Origin: Colias croceus | Lineage: Eukaryota; Arthropoda; Insecta; Lepidoptera; Pieridae | Reading direction: 5' to 3' | Assembly (NCBI RefSeq): GCF_905220415.1 | Contig: NC_059565.1 | Coordinates: 3,682,501-3,746,500 of the forward strand | DNA: 64,000 nucleotides | In this document: piece by piece, positions 12,801-27,700 of the stretch | Numbering within the stretch: position 1 is the first letter of the stretch | Layout: each line of letters opens with the position of its first letter | The notes under the pieces: generated by a model | The model's database searches: none | What the model saw: only the letters and a program-made list of their open reading frames with translations | Told to the model about the DNA's origin: nothing | Program-made: the position numbers and the translations under genes

Positions 12801-15800
12801 CTGGTTGTTTTTTGTCCCTTTCACACCTAACTTGGCAAGTTGGTGTGAAAGTGGTGTGATGTATTAGATATAAGCTTCTTGACTATACCTAATGGGTAAA
12901 ATGACAATAATAACTTTTTAAAAATAAATCGAGAAATATCCAAAAAAATTACATCAAACACTCCCATACATTATCGATTGTAGATCACACCCCAAGTATT
13001 ATTTAAAAAAATATTTTAATTATAAATGTACAGTTTTGACTTTCCTACGATTTTAGTATTTGTATAGATTCTGGGAATCGATTCAGAACACAAAAATGAA
13101 CATACCTTTGTACCGGCAACTTCAAAAAAGCATCCTTATGATTGGCAAACGTGGAAAGCGTTGTTTTAAGCGCTATTTGTCCAAAGTACTGTAAACTTAC
13201 AGATTTCGCGACTACACCCTGAAAAAGAAATAATAAATACATCATAAATTAATAATAGCATTCCCCTGTTGAATTTTAGTTCAAAATGGTATAACTTCTA
13301 TACTAATATTATGTAGCTGAAGAGTTTGTTTGTTTGAACGAATTGAATCTGAGGAACTACTACTGGTCCGATTTGAAAAATTCTTTCTTTGTTGGATAGC
13401 CCATTTATCGAGGAAGGCTATTATAGGCTATATATCATCACGCTAAGACCAACAGGAGCGAAGCAATGCGGGTGAAACCGCAGGGAACAGCTAGTTTATA
13501 AGGCAATGAGAGCAATTTATGACAAAATAAAGAATAGTTTTTTTTAATTCGTTGTTTTTTCGACCAATTTAAATTTTTATAAGTTATGAAAACGTCTAGT
13601 TTATAATAATACAAACTTACCAGCAACGGAAGATTTGGCACAAAAACTTGGTCAAAATGAGCCCCTGTACTTTTTTCAGGGAGGAACTGAAAATTATTCC
13701 TCTCTTGATATGTTAGAAGGTCTCCTTCAAACTTGATGTTCACCCTTTCTAGCTGCTGTCTGTAACAATATTGTTTTATTATTATTTTTTCATAAATAAA
13801 TGGGTTTTTTAAGTATTTGTATAGAAATAATTGGATTTTCAGCCTTCAGGTGGGATGTATTAGATGTATACGAGGCTTTCGCTATAGCATAGCAATAAAA
13901 ATGCATCAATCATAAAGACAAACATCGATTTTTCAGTAACTAGAGTTTATATTAGAAAACTAATATTATAAATGTGAAAGTTTGTGAGGATGTGTGTGTG
14001 TGTTTGTTACTCTTTCACGCAAATACTACTGAACCGATTACAATGAAATTTAGCACACATATAGAGGGTAACTTGGATTAACACATAGGGAAGGTTTTAT
14101 CCCGGTAATCCCACGGGAACGAGAACTATGCGGGTTTTCCTTTGAAAACGCGGGCGAAGCCGCGGGCGGAAATCTAGTTAGAAATATTTTAAAACAAGCT
14201 TATAGCGGTGGTTTCATTATACATATTATGAATACTTATTTGAAAAATTTCTCGCTTTAAAAAAATCTGTAACAGTTTGCTTAACCAATTTTTTTTTCTT
14301 CTGAACCAATTATTAAAAAAAAAACTTTCTGACCTATAACTATTTTCATTAAACATTTAATCAAAATCGGTACTATACAGGGTGTCCCAGTGTTGGTATA
14401 CTAAGCTCAAAGGAGGTTATAGTTTTGCATACGCTGAGTACGTAAAAAATACTTATAAAATTCCAGACACATTTTTTTTCGGATAGATGAATTCTTAAAA
14501 CTCTATGTGTACACCCCTAACAAGCAACACGCCCAAATTTGCCACCCGCACGTGAGATATCGTTTAAGATTATACTTTTATAGACAAAATGCTCCCATTA
14601 GCGAAGTGGTATATGCTAGCTGCGCGAAGCTAGAGAAGAAAACTTGGATTCGTTATTTTGTTGTAAAAGTTTTTTGTACGTGATCAGTGTATGCAAAACT
14701 ACAAGGCAGCTCGCGCTTAGTAACTCAGCCCCCGGAATCACAGACACAATAGAAAATCTATTGTGTCGTGGTCGGATCGGGCCGTCCGCGTCGGGCTCAA
14801 TGGGTTAGTAATATACTAATAGTGGGATACCCTGTATACCTCGAAAGACGAAAGCGAAACATACAGACTTTCGCACTAACAATATTATATTGATAGTCTT
14901 GAAACCTAGACAATGAATACCTATGTTCTCTATTCGCCTTAATTGAGCGTATAATTAAGAAGTATACAAAACATGAATGGCACGCCTCTAATTCTAAGAA
15001 TGACTATCTTAACGCCACTTTGACCTTAGTATATTGTATCTAGCTGTGGTATCTAGTATTAAAACGTCACGATTTATCTAGATCTAGTCTAGGTATAGGT
15101 ACTTTGTCGTAATGGGTTTTAATAAGTATGTATTGGAGGTAAAGTTCGCTATTGTACACATACTAGCATTTCGCTCGTAGCTTCGCCCGCGTAGTAAAAG
15201 GAAAACCCGCATAGTTTCCGTTCCCGCCCGATTTTCGGAATAAAAACTAACCCAAGTTACCCTCTAGGTGTGTGCTAAATTTCATTGTAATCGGTTCAGT
15301 AGAACTTGCGTGAAAGAGTAACAAACACACATACATCCTCACAAACTCTCGCAGTAGGAGGATAGGATAGAAAAAATTCGATCACGAGGCGGGACTCGAA
15401 CCCGCATCCTTTCCCGCCAATCCGGGGCGAACGCTTGACCAATTACTCTGCCACCCGTGACCCGCCGCGCCGCGCCAGAGCGATCGAATTTATTCTATTC
15501 TTTTTAAATTTATATATGTTTTTATAAAGCATTTGAATGCCATAAAACCAAAAATATCAAATTCAGGTTATCTAACTACTACAGTAAAAAATATATAAAA
15601 AGTTTATCAATACAGTTTATAAAGTTGTTTACAAGTGTATTTTTAACGCAATTTATTATGTTTATAATACGTCGAAAATATATCGAAAGCTAACTGAATA
15701 TAAAACAAAATGATTCTTAATCACGATTCATGATGTAAACAAAAATGAATAAAAACAAAGAGACGATTGTGTTAATTAATTTATATTTTATATCTTTCAG

Positions 15801-18739
15801 TGTCACCTTTTGAGATAATGATATTTAATTTTCAATAGGGCATTGCATTTTTATTACGGTTAATACACTCGTATAATAAAGAGGGAAGATTTGTATGTTT
15901 GTACTTGTATTCTTCAGAAAAATGTTTTATAATTTGAAATTTTTTCAGCATTAGAACGCAACATTATTTCTGGATGAAAAAACTACTTTTGGTTAAATAT
16001 TGTATTTTTCTAAATTTACGATTGTCATTTATATATAGGTAGTTTTATTATATACGTATACGAGGTATCAAATTATCTAATGCATGGACCTAGGAATAAT
16101 CGAAAAGTTTATAGGTAGGTATGTTATTAAACTTCTTTATCAGGCAATTTGAATATGCACACAGCAGTAGGATATTTTTTTATGAAAAAGTACATTTGAT
16201 CTTACCATTTTACGCATTTTTTGCAATAAAATAATTCATGCATTTTTAAGTGTCCAAAGTTTGAATGTCCGTTAAAATGGGTCAAATTCGAGTCTATATA
16301 GATGTCGATTACATACAAACATACAGTTGCTAATATAAGCTAATACTTACGAATACACATAAGGTCCAACATCATCCAGATGCAGCTTTTTATCCAGACC
16401 ATCTCTGACCCTCTGCCAATTGGAGTAATTAAAAAGGTGGACCTTCATCAGAGGTTTTACTGTAGGCCTCCTCCACATGGAATATGCTATCGAGTTGTTA
16501 CGTATCGCCATGTTCTGGGAATAAAATTAAAACAATAAATGACATGAATTTAAATAAATAATAAAAAAAGCAAGATAGAAGAAAGAAGTTTTGCACCAAC
16601 TAATAAAAGGTAGGTATTTTATAGTTATACTAGCTTAACGGCCGCGGCTACGCCCGCTTTGTCTAAAACCTAATAAATTATATACTAAAACCTTCCTCTT
16701 GAATCACTCTATCTGTTAAAAAAACCGCATCAAAATCCGTTGCGTAGTTTAAAAGATTTCAGCATACAAATTACAAAGGGACATAGGGACAGAGAAAGCG
16801 ACTTTGTTTTATACTATGTAGTGATTCTCAGAATGAATCTATACTATAGTCATTTAGTTATTGTTGTTAATTTAAGTATTATAATTATATTAAAACAGCT
16901 GAAAATTGCGATATGCATCACTATCAAAAATCCTATTTTTTAAATCACCAAGCTCATACTTGATATTTTCAGTCTTCAATTTTCAGTTTTTTTAATAAAT
17001 AAATAAACAAAGTTTTACATTTATAACTACTTGAGATTTTTTTCGATAATTATTTTTAAGTAAAAAAAACTTACCGATATAATAGCATCATTGATTGTGT
17101 CAGTGAAACAGAAGAATATCGTGCCCAATAGACTGAGAACGAAAGTCGCTGATAACACTGTTATTACTGTAACAAAGAAAACATTGTGTAAGACAAAACT
17201 TCATAAAGAACATTTTTTGAAGTGAAACTTTTTTGGTGCATTGGAATTTCAAGGTCGCCTAATGCGCGGACGCACGCGGGTGAACTGAAGTTTCACTCTG
17301 GTAGCGACATAGCTTTTTTTTGTGTGGTGATTGTCAATGTTAGCCAGAAGGGCTACCGCGTGGGTGAACTGAAGGTTCACCCTGGTAGCGACATGCGCAA
17401 GGGCGTCCCTCTTGACGAACCTCGGCTTGGGCTGTCACTTGAGTGGAGAAGGCTGGAAGAGCCCCAGTCAGACGGGGTTATGTCACGTCATGGAATAAGG
17501 AGACGATTTCGGTATCTTTGAATGTTGCCAAAGAAGTTACACTTCTGACACGTGCTCGGCACACACGCTCTTAGAGAAAATGTTTCAATTCATATAATAA
17601 AAACCAACAAGGAGTTTCTTAATTCGAATGCATTTTTTTTAACTCGATATTAAATAAGGAATTAAAATGTCTACCGATTTATGAAGTTCCATAAGGAAGT
17701 TATATTACAATCTTTAATTTTATACTATTCGCATAACCCATCCTACATAAAACTTAACTGTTATCTACAATAGTTATATTTATAAACAATTATCGCCTGA
17801 CCACTTATCAGTTGAGTAAAAAAAATGACCCTGATAAATATTCCAACAAAATTATCCCTTATTTGTTTTAATGTTATCTTCGTTAGAGCAACGGAGAGTC
17901 AAGTGCAATTTTTAATAAATTATTTCTATTAAAATATGCCTAGAATCGAATCGTAGTGGAAGTTTGTCTGGATAAGGCAATTCATTTAAAATTCTCATCA
18001 AAAAAATCGAAATAATTCAAAGTTTATGTTTTGATAAGGATATAAGAAAAATGTGTATATTTAGGAATAGTATAAAACAGTCGCTTTGTCTGTCCCTTTG
18101 TATGCTTAAATCTTTAAAACTACGCAACAGATTTGGATGCGGATTTTTTTAATAGATAGAATGATTCAAGAGGAAGGTTTTAGTGTATAATTTATTAGGT
18201 TTTAGACAAAGCGGGCGAAGCCGCGGGCGATAAGCTAGTTTAGGAATAAATGTTAAACGTCATTTATTTTAATAGTGAATGTTACTTATTACCTAGTTCT
18301 AAATTCATATTAGGTAAGTTTATATACACAAATAAATATAAAATAGTAAAAACTAAAGTATATACCTATTATAAGATGTTATAGTACCTACCTAGCTGTC
18401 TATTGTTTTACCTTACTCTTATCATTTATTTTATGACTTGTGTGAAAAATAGATGCTATCCGATTCTCAGACCTACCCGCATCAATTTCAGGAGAATCGA
18501 TCAAGCCTTTTCCGAGCCACGATACGAGGATGGTAAAAATTAAAATTGACCACTTGGGTTTTTAGCGATTTATTGACATAACAAACATTTGCCCAAATTA
18601 GAGACCTCATTTTCAACAAATCTATACATATAATAAATCTGTAGAAGGGTCAATTCTGTACATTGAAAATATTGAAAAAATAAATAGCAGGGGGTGTTAC
18701 TGGATCGATACCAAACCCAAATATGTGATTAAAAAAATT

Positions 18740-18780
<41 letters not shown>

Positions 18781-21700
18781 ATGTGAAGGCATCACGTGAA
18801 AACTAGCGGTTCGATTTCGATGAAACTTGGTATAATTATACCTTATTATCCTGGGCGTAAAATAGGATACTTTTTATCCTGAAAAAATACGTAGAAAAAA
18901 ATTAATCTTAATTTTTCAGTTTTATCCATAGACGTTGTTCCGTAGAACCGCGAACACACGTTGCGTATTATTATAGGCCTAGCCGTATTTGGGAATTGGG
19001 TCCAATAGATATTTATAAGATTTTATTGTCAGAGGTACCTACTCAAAATGGAGAAATAAACCATCCACGCGAAGACCGACATCCGCGCGGACGGAGTCGC
19101 GGGCGGAAGCTAGTTAAAAATATAAACGCGCTAATCTCAGGAACTACTGGTCCGATTTGAAAAATTCTTTCGGTGTATATCATCACGCTGACCAACAAGT
19201 GCTGAACCACGCGGGTGAAACTGCGGGGCGCGGCTAGTTTGTAATAAAGATTTGATTAATGGCTTTATTATTATAGAAGAAAAAGCTAATTACAGCTAAC
19301 CAATAATTATGAATAATCAATAGTATTAATTGTTAATTGTCTATAGTCTATGCAATGTAAGTAATCGATCTGTTTTTATAAGCCCTTAATTCTTGTAAAA
19401 CAATGTAATTTAGCACTTCCTTTCAGGGATAATTTTAAAGCTATAATTATAGATAATCTTTTTAACACGCTCTTATTAGCTTCATCTGTGTGTTTGTACT
19501 AGAGTTCCGCCCGCGGCTTCGTATGCGTTTTAAAAAACCCGCATAGTTCCCGTTCCTGTGGGATTTCGAGGATAAAGAGTAGCTTATTCTTGGTCTTCAG
19601 CTACCTACATGCCAAATTTCATTGTAATCGAGTAGTTTTTACATATCTATAGGTACTAATATTATAAAGCTGAAGAGTTTGTTTGTTTGAACGCGCTAAT
19701 CTCGGGAACTACTGGTCCGATTTGAAAAATTCTTTCTGTGTTAGATAGCTCATTTATCGAGGAAGGCTATAGGCTATATATCATCACGCTACGACCAACA
19801 GGAGTGTAGCCACGGGGGTGAAACTGCGCGGAGCAGCTAGTTTATAATATTAGTAGAATGTAACCGACTGCTCGACTCGATTTTGACCCAGTTTAAACGG
19901 ACAGATTTAATTCAAACTTTGTACACTTATCAAGGAACGGTGACAACTGACAATGCAATAATTTTATGATTTTATTTTTTTTATTTTTTCTTAGATTTTT
20001 AAACTATTTTTCTATTGCGCAATTATTCAAATAAGTAGCGTAAATATGTGTCATTCATAAATATTCAGTGATGCTAATTATACAATTTTTTTGGTAACAA
20101 TTAAAAGATAACGTGTATCTAACGGACCGCAGTCATGCGAAAATACATTGATAAAAATATTTTGGTTATTGATGACTAGCATACGCCCGCGACTTCGCCC
20201 GCGTTTTCAAAGAATAACCTGCATAATTCCCGTTCCCGTTGGATTTCCGGGATAAAACCTATCCTATGTGTTAAACCAAGTTATCCTCTATATGTGTGCT
20301 AAATTTTATTATAATCGGTTCAGTAGTATTTGCGTGATAGTAACAAACATACATACATACATCCATCCTCACATACTTTCCCATTTAAAATATAAGTAGG
20401 AAGGAAAACAAATAAAGTATTTTTTTATATTTTAATTTTGTCAATAGCTAAGCGAAATATTTTATTCTTTTATCAAATCGAATCACCCGTTCCTGAGCTA
20501 TACACAGACAGACAAAAAGCCATTAAAACTGTTTTAAAACGGTTAAAATATAACTATAGCGGTATGTCAAAGCTCTATACTGTCATATCTTATCTATGGT
20601 CAAGGGTCAGTTGTAGAAAACGTGTATTATTTTCATTGTTAGTTATGGTTTGTATTGAAAATATATTCAATGGAGTTTCATTTTCATGAATGAAGTAATA
20701 TGTATGAGATTTTTGAAGTGAAACTTCTTTATCGGGGTTGGAAAAAAATTTAGTGTAACATTTTTTCGTTACGCGTGACATTTTTTTGTTTCGCGCAACG
20801 AAAAAATCACTCACACTCACTCACTCACTCAAAAAATCACAGCCACTTTTCTCATCCCTACCACGCGTGGTATTAGTTATTACTGTAAAGTTGCATATAG
20901 TAAATTATTTTTTGAAAAATAAGGTCATATAGAAGTTTCACTTTTTACGTGTGTACACTAGTACCTACTACCTACACGCACACATTTTTTAATTTAAATG
21001 CAGGTAAATAAGGCCGGGGGTTAGAACCTAATTTTATTTTAACTGTTAACCTTTGGGCTGCTTGACAATATACAAATTTGTACTTTTTTATTTTAAACTA
21101 GATTTTCACCCGCAGCTTCGTAATTTTAGTCAAAGGAAACCCCCTTAATTCCGTCTAGCCCCCTTTCGCAACGCCCGATATGGAATTTCGTTCCAAAAAT
21201 ATGACTTTTGGGAGCAGACGAAAAACACACAACTTTTTTTTCCGCGCAGTCGGTTAAAGCCAATGTGACTAGCAAAATCAAACGAATTAAAGCTTCAATT
21301 AATGTTTATGAAGGTTATGGACAATGGCAATTGGTAGACGCACAGATAATAGTATACTATAGACGGATATAATAATTGGTGCAAACTAATAGGTAACTTA
21401 ACAATAGAAAGAATTTAGATTATTATGCACTTACAAGAAAAACATTTTTATTTGGTTTTTCATTTTGTGTGAAATTTTTAGGATGCGATCGTAATTCCCT
21501 GTTCCATTCCCAATTTAATTCCATTCAAAATTACATTCCCTTACACTTCTTCTACTTTTTGATTGCACTGTAAAATCTTATTTTTAATATTTTTTTAGGG
21601 ATTCTATTTCCAAGACATCCTTAAATATTTTTAATGAATGAGATGTAGAAAGCAAAAGGAAAATAAAACATTCCTTTTTTAAATACCTATCTATAGTGTT

Positions 21701-24700
21701 TTATTTTTTTGTACTTACAAAAAAAGTTCGGTGTTGCTAGATGCTAATAAAAAAAATACACATGCGTAAAAGCATATTAAATATTTACGATATAATAATA
21801 ACTAACATTAGGTAGGTACTTAGTTTATATTGTATTTTATGTTTAATAGACAAATAATTCTATATATATATCGAATGCTTAACAATAGTCTATTAAAAAA
21901 AAACTCCTAGTGTTTTAATTTTTTTTACTCTGTAGCAGTATAGATAGTACTTAACTATTAAATAAATAATCTGTGGTATTGTCCTTGAACCCGCCAAAAC
22001 GATTAAATAAGTAGTATTTTTTGCGTAATATAATATGCGAATTTTTCTGCAGATAAGTGCCAAAAAGTAACAATAAGAATACAAATTGTATAGTTTTGTA
22101 TACATTTTTCATAAGTGTGCTATTAACAAGTATTTTGTGCCTTATTTTGTGTTATAGATGTGAATGTATTCAATATTCAGATCGGGTTAAAATTATTTTC
22201 GTAAGTATTATAGGTATTTTCGTTTAAAAATTGATTCGTTTTTTATTACAATTAATTTGAATATGCAGTATAGTGAAGTATAAAGATTTAACATTCGTGT
22301 ACCGGCTAGATATCCCCGCTTTAAAATAACCCCATTAGCTCCTCCACTCCGCAAATCCGTTTCCGGGGCCAACTCCCCACTACCCAGACTATCAAAAATA
22401 ATCAATAAATACAGTGATAAAATCGACATCTTCTTGCATACACCCAACAAGCTCCGTTCTATAGTGAAGGATATACAAAAATTGATACCTTAAATTGTTG
22501 TCATCATCATCTATCATCTATAAATTAAAAATTATTATTCTTTTAATAATAAAAATAACTTTGTAAAAATAATTTTGTATTGTACTCTTAAGAAATAGCT
22601 CTGTATAATTGGCGCATGCTGTGTTAACCTCTAATTGTTTGTTACTTTATCGCAAGAACTATATGTTATGTAATAATAATTATATCAAAGAATCATTGTA
22701 AACAAATGTTGGTTAACCAAATAAATAAATAAATAAAATAGCTTTCCGCCTGCGGTTGCGCCCGCTTTGTCTAACATTTAATAAATAAATTATATACTAA
22801 AAACTTCCTCTAGAATACTCTATCTATAAAAAACTGAAATATTTTATACATAGGGACGGACAGACAGCGACAGCGACTTTGTTTCACGACATGTGATGAC
22901 GTTATGTCAGAGGTAGCGCACGAGCAACTTTGTATCCGCAACTATTTTGTCTCTCCCATCAATTGTATGGGGAGTTGCGTCGCTACGTGCGCGCACTTTC
23001 ATACTAGCCCATGGGTGGGAGAGACAAAATAGTTGCGGAGACAAAGTTGCTCGTGCGCGCTATCTCTTTTTGTAACTATGCAGTTTTATTTACATTGCAT
23101 TCGTATTAGGTAATCTACAACAAAAACTAAAATCACTCATCGATTAATTTCGATGAATGTTTTTACAAGCTCTGTGTGTTACTTGAAAAGGAACATCTAG
23201 ACTAATATAATAAAGCTGAAGAGTTTGTTTGCTTGCATGAGCGAATCTCAGAAAGCAGACATGTTCAATTTGAAATATTATAAGACTAGCTGCGTTTCGC
23301 GGTTTCACCCGCGTCCGCTTGGCTCCGCTCCTGTTGGTCTAGTGATGTTATACCTATAGTCTATAGCCTTCCTCGATAAATGGGCTATCTAACACCGATA
23401 GAATTTTTCAAATCGGTTATCGGACCAGTAGTTCCTGAGATAAACGCGTTCAAACAAACAAAAATCACAGCTAGTAAGAAATATAACAAAGAAAGCACGC
23501 TTTATAAGATAAACTCGTGGAATGATTGTATTGTCACCTATCCTTGATAAGTGTACAAAGAATCGGTCGTTTAAAGTAGGTCAAAATCGAGTCTAGTAGT
23601 CTGTTATAATATACCTACAAACAGGTGAACCAAGGAAAATCGAGTCAAAATACTGTGTATAAAATGCAAATACATTGTGGTTATTTTACTTATTATAGTT
23701 TAAATACACATTAAAATAATTTGTAAGATTTTTTATGGTAAAAAATTATTGGACGAATTAAAGTTGATAATCCGAAATATTTTATACAGGATGGCCCACT
23801 ATTGGTATACTAAGCGCGAAGGGACTTGTAGTATTACAAAAACTGATCACATCAAAAAATTTTTGCTAAATTTTTCCTGAAAATCCATTCTTTCTTCTGT
23901 ACCGCTTGGTTAATGTGAGCATTTTGTGATTTGTCTAATCTTAAACGATAGGTCACGTGCTGGTAGCAAAGCTGGGCGGGTTGCTTGTTATGGGTGTACA
24001 CATAGAGTTTTAAGAATCCATCTATTTTAATAAAAACTACGTCTGGAGTTTTATAAGTATTTTTTACGTTAGCCGTTAACGTTAGTTAGCGTTAACCTCC
24101 TTTGAGCTTAGTATACCAACAGTGGGACACTCTGTATAATTAAAAATAACCTGTATCTGTAACCAATTAAGTCCTTTAAAACTATCTTTATTATAGTTTG
24201 ATATTTCTCATACGTATTTTTAGAATTTGTACCTTTTTTTAAATATATTATAATTAACACTGCTCGTATGGTAAAGGAAAACATCGTGAGGAAACTGACA
24301 AGTCGAAGATTCTAAAGTTCGACGACATGTGACATCTGCCCGCACTTGCCCAGCGTGGTGAATGATGGCCGAACCCTCATAGGAGCCCCGTTTCCCAGCA
24401 GTGGGAAGGTATGGGCTGATGATGATGATGAGATAGTTACTAAATGGTAAGTGATATGTATATAAAAGGCCAATTTCAAATCTTTACAATATTTTCTGGA
24501 AAATATTGTTTCTGTAGAATTTACTAAATGAAAAATGTAAGATTATCATATCAAGTAAGTATATTGCTTACCTCTCGCAGCTTCACCCGCTTTGACTTAA
24601 ACCTAATATTGGGAATATTATATACTAAAACCTTCCCCGTGAATCTATTTATCTAAAAACCGCATCTAAACGTTACGTAGTTTTAAAGATTTAAGCATAC

Positions 24701-27700
24701 ATAGGGACATAGGGACAGAGAAAGCGACTTTGTTTTATACTATGTAGTTATGTACTATACATATGTGTACTATACTATGTAGTGACCACGTGACAGTATT
24801 CATATATTTTATGTGAGTATTAGCATTACTTATTAGCACAGATAATATTATAATACTATACTAGTAGTAGTAAGTTATACAAGTAGGTACATATTTAAAA
24901 TCGTTGAAGTACCATATTATAATGATTTTATTTCGCCAATAAACTATTTAACGACAAATTATAATATTATTTGTATATGGTAATGATACGGTACATCGAT
25001 AACATTTGTTTTGACGTCTACAAAACAAACAAACTCGCATATTTATCATAATTATGAATTAAATTAATAATAATTAATATTCATTCATATCTGTAGGTAG
25101 TGACTATGCACATTACACCTACTAGTTCTGATTTAGGAGGAAAAAAAATATGTGTGCGTGTACTAGTTAGTGTACATAGAATAGTCATTTTTAACTATTT
25201 ATGAATCTACAACAAAGATTTCCGCCCGCGGTTTCACCCGCTTGTCTAAACCCTAATAAATTATATACTAAAACCTTCCTCTTGAATCACTCTATTTATT
25301 AAAAAAACCGCATCAAAATCCGTTACGTAGTTTTAAAGATTTAACCCTTAGCAGGTATCGTGGGTCAAATTTGACCCAGAAGCGCACATTTTCGGTTATA
25401 ATTCTTTAAATATTTATGCAACGACTGTGCGCTTCTAAGTATTCTCAGTGCGTCACTAGCTGCAGCGGGGGGTGGATGTGCAGCACCGTGACTATCTTAG
25501 GAGCGGAGGTATGTAGCTTTCTGGGTCACGTTCGACCCACGACACCAAATAAGTAACTTTTTTCACTGAGTGTAATTACTTACTTTTTTGTTTTATTGTT
25601 TATTTGTACTACATTGGAGGGCTTTTTGAACGACAGACAAATCGAGGAGTTGATGGACGACTTAAGTGATGATTTGGAATTGAAAAATGAAAGAATACCA
25701 AATGTAAACCAACTTTGTGACGACAAAATCATCAGCGATCGAGACAATCCCTAATCTGTTAGTTGCTCAGAAGACAGTGTATTTGGAGTAAGTTCTGACG
25801 ACAGTGAAAACGAAGAGGAAATACGAGAATAATAGAAAATATACGAGGAACGAAAATACGAGAGATGAGAGTGAAGAAGATGAGGATGATATTTGATGGT
25901 AGAAGTCATTTTGGATTTGGTTGTCATTTTTTTTATTTTATGCTGATTTCAGAAGCAATTTATTTTTTTGTTATAATAAAGATATGAGAAGTGCCATAAA
26001 TATATTTTAGTTAAAGTTTTTCTAACATTTCTATTTTTTTTTTATGTTTTAAGTGCACACTAACCAAAAAGTGCCATAAAATAAGGTTAATTACAAATCC
26101 GTGTAAAACATGATATTTTTTATATATTCTAAAATTAAATAAAGTTAATTTTGTAAAAAAATATTTTTTTATTTCTTATCTAACCATATTTTATACAAAT
26201 AATAAAAAATCTACGTTCTACAACAGATTGTTTGGTATGGGTAGAATTTGACCCACGATACCGGTAGTGTTGCCAAAAAAGGCGATACCAGCTAAGGGTT
26301 AAGCATACAAAGGGACATAGGGACAGAGAAAGCGACTTTGTTTTATGCTATGTAGTGATTGAAGTAAAAACATACAACAACTTTAAAAAAAAAACAAATA
26401 AGTAGAAAGTATTTTTCTTCGTGAAACAACAATTTTTTTTCCGTATATCTGTTTGTTCGGGCTTATCTCCGGAACTCTGTGAGATAGTTGATGTTAAGAT
26501 AAAAACAATATCTGTTCCTATAACTAACACAACGAACTTAAATTAGTTTGAAATACATAATATGTAATTTCTATTTATATTTTACTAGCTTTCCGCCCGC
26601 GGCTTCGCCCGCTTTGTTGAAAATAAACTATTTAAATCACTAGGTACATAGTATAAAACAAAGTCGCTTTCTCTGTCCCTATGTTCCTTTGTATGCTTAA
26701 ATCTTTAAAACTACGCAACGGATTTTGATGCGGTTTTTTTTAATAGATAGAGTGATTCAAGAGGCAGGTTTTAGTATATAATTTATTAGGTTATGGACAA
26801 AGCGGGCGAAGCCGCGGGCGGTAAGCTAGTATGTACTAAAACCTTCCTCAAGAAACGAAACGAAATGAAGAAAAAGAACTATGTATATCTATAAAAAAAG
26901 AGCGTCTGTATCTATAAAAAAAACTTCTTTGCTAAGATTCAAAGATACCAAAATCATCGCCTTACTCTATGACGTGACGGTATTTTCATGACCCAACCTT
27001 TTAATTTTACTCTCAACGCGCCTAAAGAAGTTTCTCTTCGTTTCATTTTCCTTCATACGGTATTATCACAAACATTCAGTAGAAAAAAAACGACGTGTGG
27101 CACTCGGGGACTGCCGCGGTAAAGCTATTGCATGCTATGCCTTCAAGCCACACCTCCGCCCGTCGGAGTGGGGAGCGTGAGGTTTTTTTCGTTACGGAAT
27201 TTCTCGATTCGGTCCCCACGCTCAAGGCCCGTGATAGAAGCTATGCAATAGCTTAAAAATAAACATTTTATTATATTATGCCTTTGTTATCCAGGGATAA
27301 AGTACGTAGGTATCTATAATAATCTAGTGAAAGAATATTTGCAATCGCGGTCAATCACTTTTTGACATTATCTATTACAAACATATTTTAAAATCTTTCC
27401 CCATATTATGAGTAAGTACAATGCTCTAAATCTAAAAAAACAAACAATTTCATATTCATATCATAACAATAGCGTTGACAGATAAATGTTAAAAATCATG
27501 AAATTAATAATATTATGAAATGCTGAGTCCATAACTACCTTTTCGAGGAAATCGGTTTTTTATGCATAATGTGTATGTTTTTTACATCACACCTCGGATA
27601 GGTACTCTATTGTCGCCAAATCGATAAATCACGATCCGTTTTTTACCACGAATAAATAAATATTCGATTCTTCAATTATTTACCTAAACGCGCACACCCG

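Larger units (their letters stand above)
25217..26359 (-). mobile_element. HelC interrupted by the piggyBac-type element
   Basis: The two halves (25217-25344 and 26299-26359) join at TTAA to give a normal HelC body. Confidence 0.83.
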